Origin: Clostridiaceae bacterium
GTDB taxonomy: Bacteria > Bacillota > Clostridia > Oscillospirales > Acutalibacteraceae
NCBI GenBank assembly: GCA_904501685.1
Contig: CAJGBX010000075.1
Location: 1-6,519, forward strand
Length of the DNA: 6,519 bases
Direction: 5' to 3'
Translations under genes and position numbers: made by a program
Notes under the pieces: model-generated
What the model was told of the DNA's origin: nothing
Databases searched by the model: none
What the model saw: the letters and a program-made list of their open reading frames with translations, nothing else
Shown: positions 5,399 through 6,519 of the stretch, piece after piece
How the letters are laid out: every line of letters begins with the position of its first letter
Numbering within the stretch: position 1 is the first letter of the stretch

Positions 5399-6331
5399 AT
5401 GTTTAAGGTATTTATAGACGGACGCGAGGGTACAACGGGACTTCGGATTATCGACCGTTTGAAAGACAGATGCGATATTGAGCTTATGCTTATTCCTGAG
5501 GACAAGCGTAAGGATTTAGAGGAAAGGCGTAAGTATTTAAACGCCTGCGACGTTGCCTTTCTTTGCCTGCCTGATGCCGCCGCTATTGAAGCGGTCGGCC
5601 TGATAGATAATGAAAATGTGCGAATTATTGATACCTCTACGGCACACCGTATCAATCCTGATTGGGTTTACGGCTTTCCGGAGTTAAAAAAGGAACTTGC
5701 CGAAAAGCTGCCGACTGCAAAGCGTGTTGCCGTTCCCGGCTGTCACGCAAGCGGCTTTAATGCAATTGTAAGTCCCTTGGTTGAGGCCGGTGTTATCGGA
5801 AGCGATGCACTTATCACCTGCTTTTCGTTGACCGGATACTCCGGCGGCGGCAAGAAGATGATTGCGCAGTACGAAACCGAAAAGCAAGACGAAATGAACA
5901 GCGCAAGAATTTACGCATTAGGGCAGGAACACAAGCATTTGCCTGAAATGGCGGCAATCTCAGGTCTTGAGAATAAACCCGTTTTCTCCCCTATTGTTGA
6001 TGATTATTATAGTGGAATGCTGGTGACTGTACCCTTTTTCGGCTCTGAGGTCAAGGGCGGAATTGAAGCCGTAAGAAAGGTCTACCTCGATAAATATTCC
6101 GACAAGCAATTTATTGATGTTTCGGATATAAACGGTGAAGGTCAAGGCTCAATGCTCGGCTCAAACAACCTGTCGGGTAAGGACAAAATGCAGATTTTTG
6201 TTACAGGAAACAATGAACGCTTTACCGTATCTGCAAGGTTTGACAATTTAGGTAAGGGTGCTTCGGGCGCCGCAGTACAGTGTATGAATATAATGCTCGG
6301 CTTCAACGAAGCCGAGGGCTTGGATTTATAA
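5399..6331 (+). CDS. argC: N-acetyl-gamma-glutamyl-phosphate reductase, type 2 (short form)
   Basis: A 310-residue cytoplasmic enzyme of arginine biosynthesis that reduces N-acetyl-glutamyl-5-phosphate to N-acetylglutamate semialdehyde with NADPH. The N-terminal nucleotide-binding motif is GREGTTG (8-14). The catalytic cysteine is C115 in VPGCHASG (112-119), followed by GYSGGGK (146-152) and the likely catalytic histidine H180 in EHKHLPEM (177-184). The C-terminal LGKGASGAAVQCMN (284-297) is a conserved family ending. The length of about 310 residues and the GREGTTG motif indicate the type 2 form rather than the longer type 1 (about 345). The start is ATG 5399, 8 bases after AAGGAG (5385-5390); an in-frame TTG at 5396 is too close to it. 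The gene has its own promoter with a possible ArgR site. Other arginine genes may follow beyond the window, but a 176-bp hairpin-rich element starts 8 bases after the stop. Confidence 0.96.
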   Translation: MFKVFIDGREGTTGLRIIDRLKDRCDIELMLIPEDKRKDLEERRKYLNACDVAFLCLPDAAAIEAVGLIDNENVRIIDTSTAHRINPDWVYGFPELKKELAEKLPTAKRVAVPGCHASGFNAIVSPLVEAGVIGSDALITCFSLTGYSGGGKKMIAQYETEKQDEMNSARIYALGQEHKHLPEMAAISGLENKPVFSPIVDDYYSGMLVTVPFFGSEVKGGIEAVRKVYLDKYSDKQFIDVSDINGEGQGSMLGSNNLSGKDKMQIFVTGNNERFTVSARFDNLGKGASGAAVQCMNIMLGFNEAEGLDL

Positions 6332-6339
6332 TGAAAAAG

Positions 6340-6515
6340 GTTAGGCGAAACAACCCTGTTTCGCCACAAAATCTTTGATTTTGCGACAAATTTTTACTAA
6401 AAATTTGTCCTTTTCCATTGAAATGAGTGTCGCGCAAAATTAAATTGCAATTTAATTTTGCTAAAGCCACTTGAAAAGTGGCTTGTCGAAACGCTTTTAG
6501 AGCGTTTCGACTAAC
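6340..6515. repeat. Hairpin-array element with terminal inverted repeats (MITE/REP-like, non-coding)
   Basis: Six perfect hairpins lie nearly end to end: 6344-6365 (9-bp stem), 6367-6383 (7 bp), 6385-6409 (11 bp), 6434-6461 (palindrome), 6464-6484 (9 bp) and 6485-6511 (11 bp). Together they account for 140 of the 168 bases from 6344 to 6511. The outer ends form imperfect terminal inverted repeats: GTTAGGCGAAAC (6340-6351) against the reverse complement of GTTTCGACTAAC (6504-6515), 11 of 12 matching. No open reading frame of note lies inside. None of the hairpins is followed by a convincing T-run, so these are not standard terminators. A miniature mobile repeat or a structured intercistronic RNA are the two main readings. 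No target-site duplication is visible, but only 4 bases remain to the right. Confidence 0.6.
6434..6461. repeat. Perfect 28-bp palindrome within the hairpin array
   Basis: GCAAAATTAAATTG (6434-6447) is followed directly by its exact reverse complement (6448-6461). In RNA this gives a 12-bp AU-rich stem with a TGCA loop. The perfect symmetry over 28 bp is far beyond chance and marks the core of the surrounding element. Confidence 0.85.
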
Positions 6516-6519
6516 TACA

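Noticed and set aside
6344..6365. First post-argC hairpin as a classical argC terminator
   Set aside because: The stem is good but is followed by ACAAAATC rather than a T-run; it is better treated as part of the hairpin array.
6340..6515. Hairpin array as a CRISPR array or integron attachment site
   Set aside because: The hairpins differ in sequence and length with no constant repeat-spacer pattern, and no cas or integrase gene is present.

Overview
The window looks like chromosomal DNA of a low-to-moderate-GC member of the Clostridia, probably Oscillospiraceae/Ruminococcaceae-like. The evidence is strong GGAGG-type ribosome binding sites, sigma-A-type promoters, AT-rich intergenic gaps, and a set of Firmicutes-typical genes: a YugP-like membrane zinc peptidase, a DUF975 protein, a short zinc-dependent phospholipase C family protein and a short-form (type 2) ArgC. 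The genus is not identifiable from this sequence alone. I see no tRNA, rRNA, CRISPR array, transposase or phage gene.

Layout. Positions 1-1187 (minus strand) hold an ABC-2 export module: an ATPase followed directly by its permease, which runs off the left edge; the ATPase stop abuts the permease start. A divergent promoter region (about 1284-1410) separates it from a plus-strand CorC/HlyC-type CBS membrane protein (1476-2840), which ends at a strong terminator. A convergent minus-strand YugP-like zinc peptidase (2903-3616) follows. It is divergent from a small zinc-dependent phospholipase C family protein (3705-4265), whose ribosome binding site lies in a predicted hairpin. That gene overlaps the 3' end of a minus-strand DUF975 integral membrane protein (4177-5007) by 89 bp. 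A 391-bp gap holding two divergent promoters and a perfect 20-bp palindrome leads to argC (5399-6331).

The most unusual part is the end of the window. Starting 8 bases after argC, about 176 bp (6340-6515) is built almost entirely of six back-to-back perfect hairpins, one of them a 28-bp perfect palindrome. The stretch is bounded by imperfect terminal inverted repeats (GTTAG-N-CGAAAC, 11 of 12 positions matching). It looks like a miniature non-coding repeat element (MITE/REP-like) or a highly structured intercistronic RNA.

Functionally these are mostly separate housekeeping or envelope genes: export, a CorC-type protein, membrane proteolysis, a membrane protein of unknown role, and arginine biosynthesis. 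Nothing in the coding sequence forms an obvious new multi-gene system. The best candidates for something undescribed are the hairpin element, the altered transmembrane domain of the CorC-like protein, and the hairpin over the ribosome binding site of the phospholipase-family gene.
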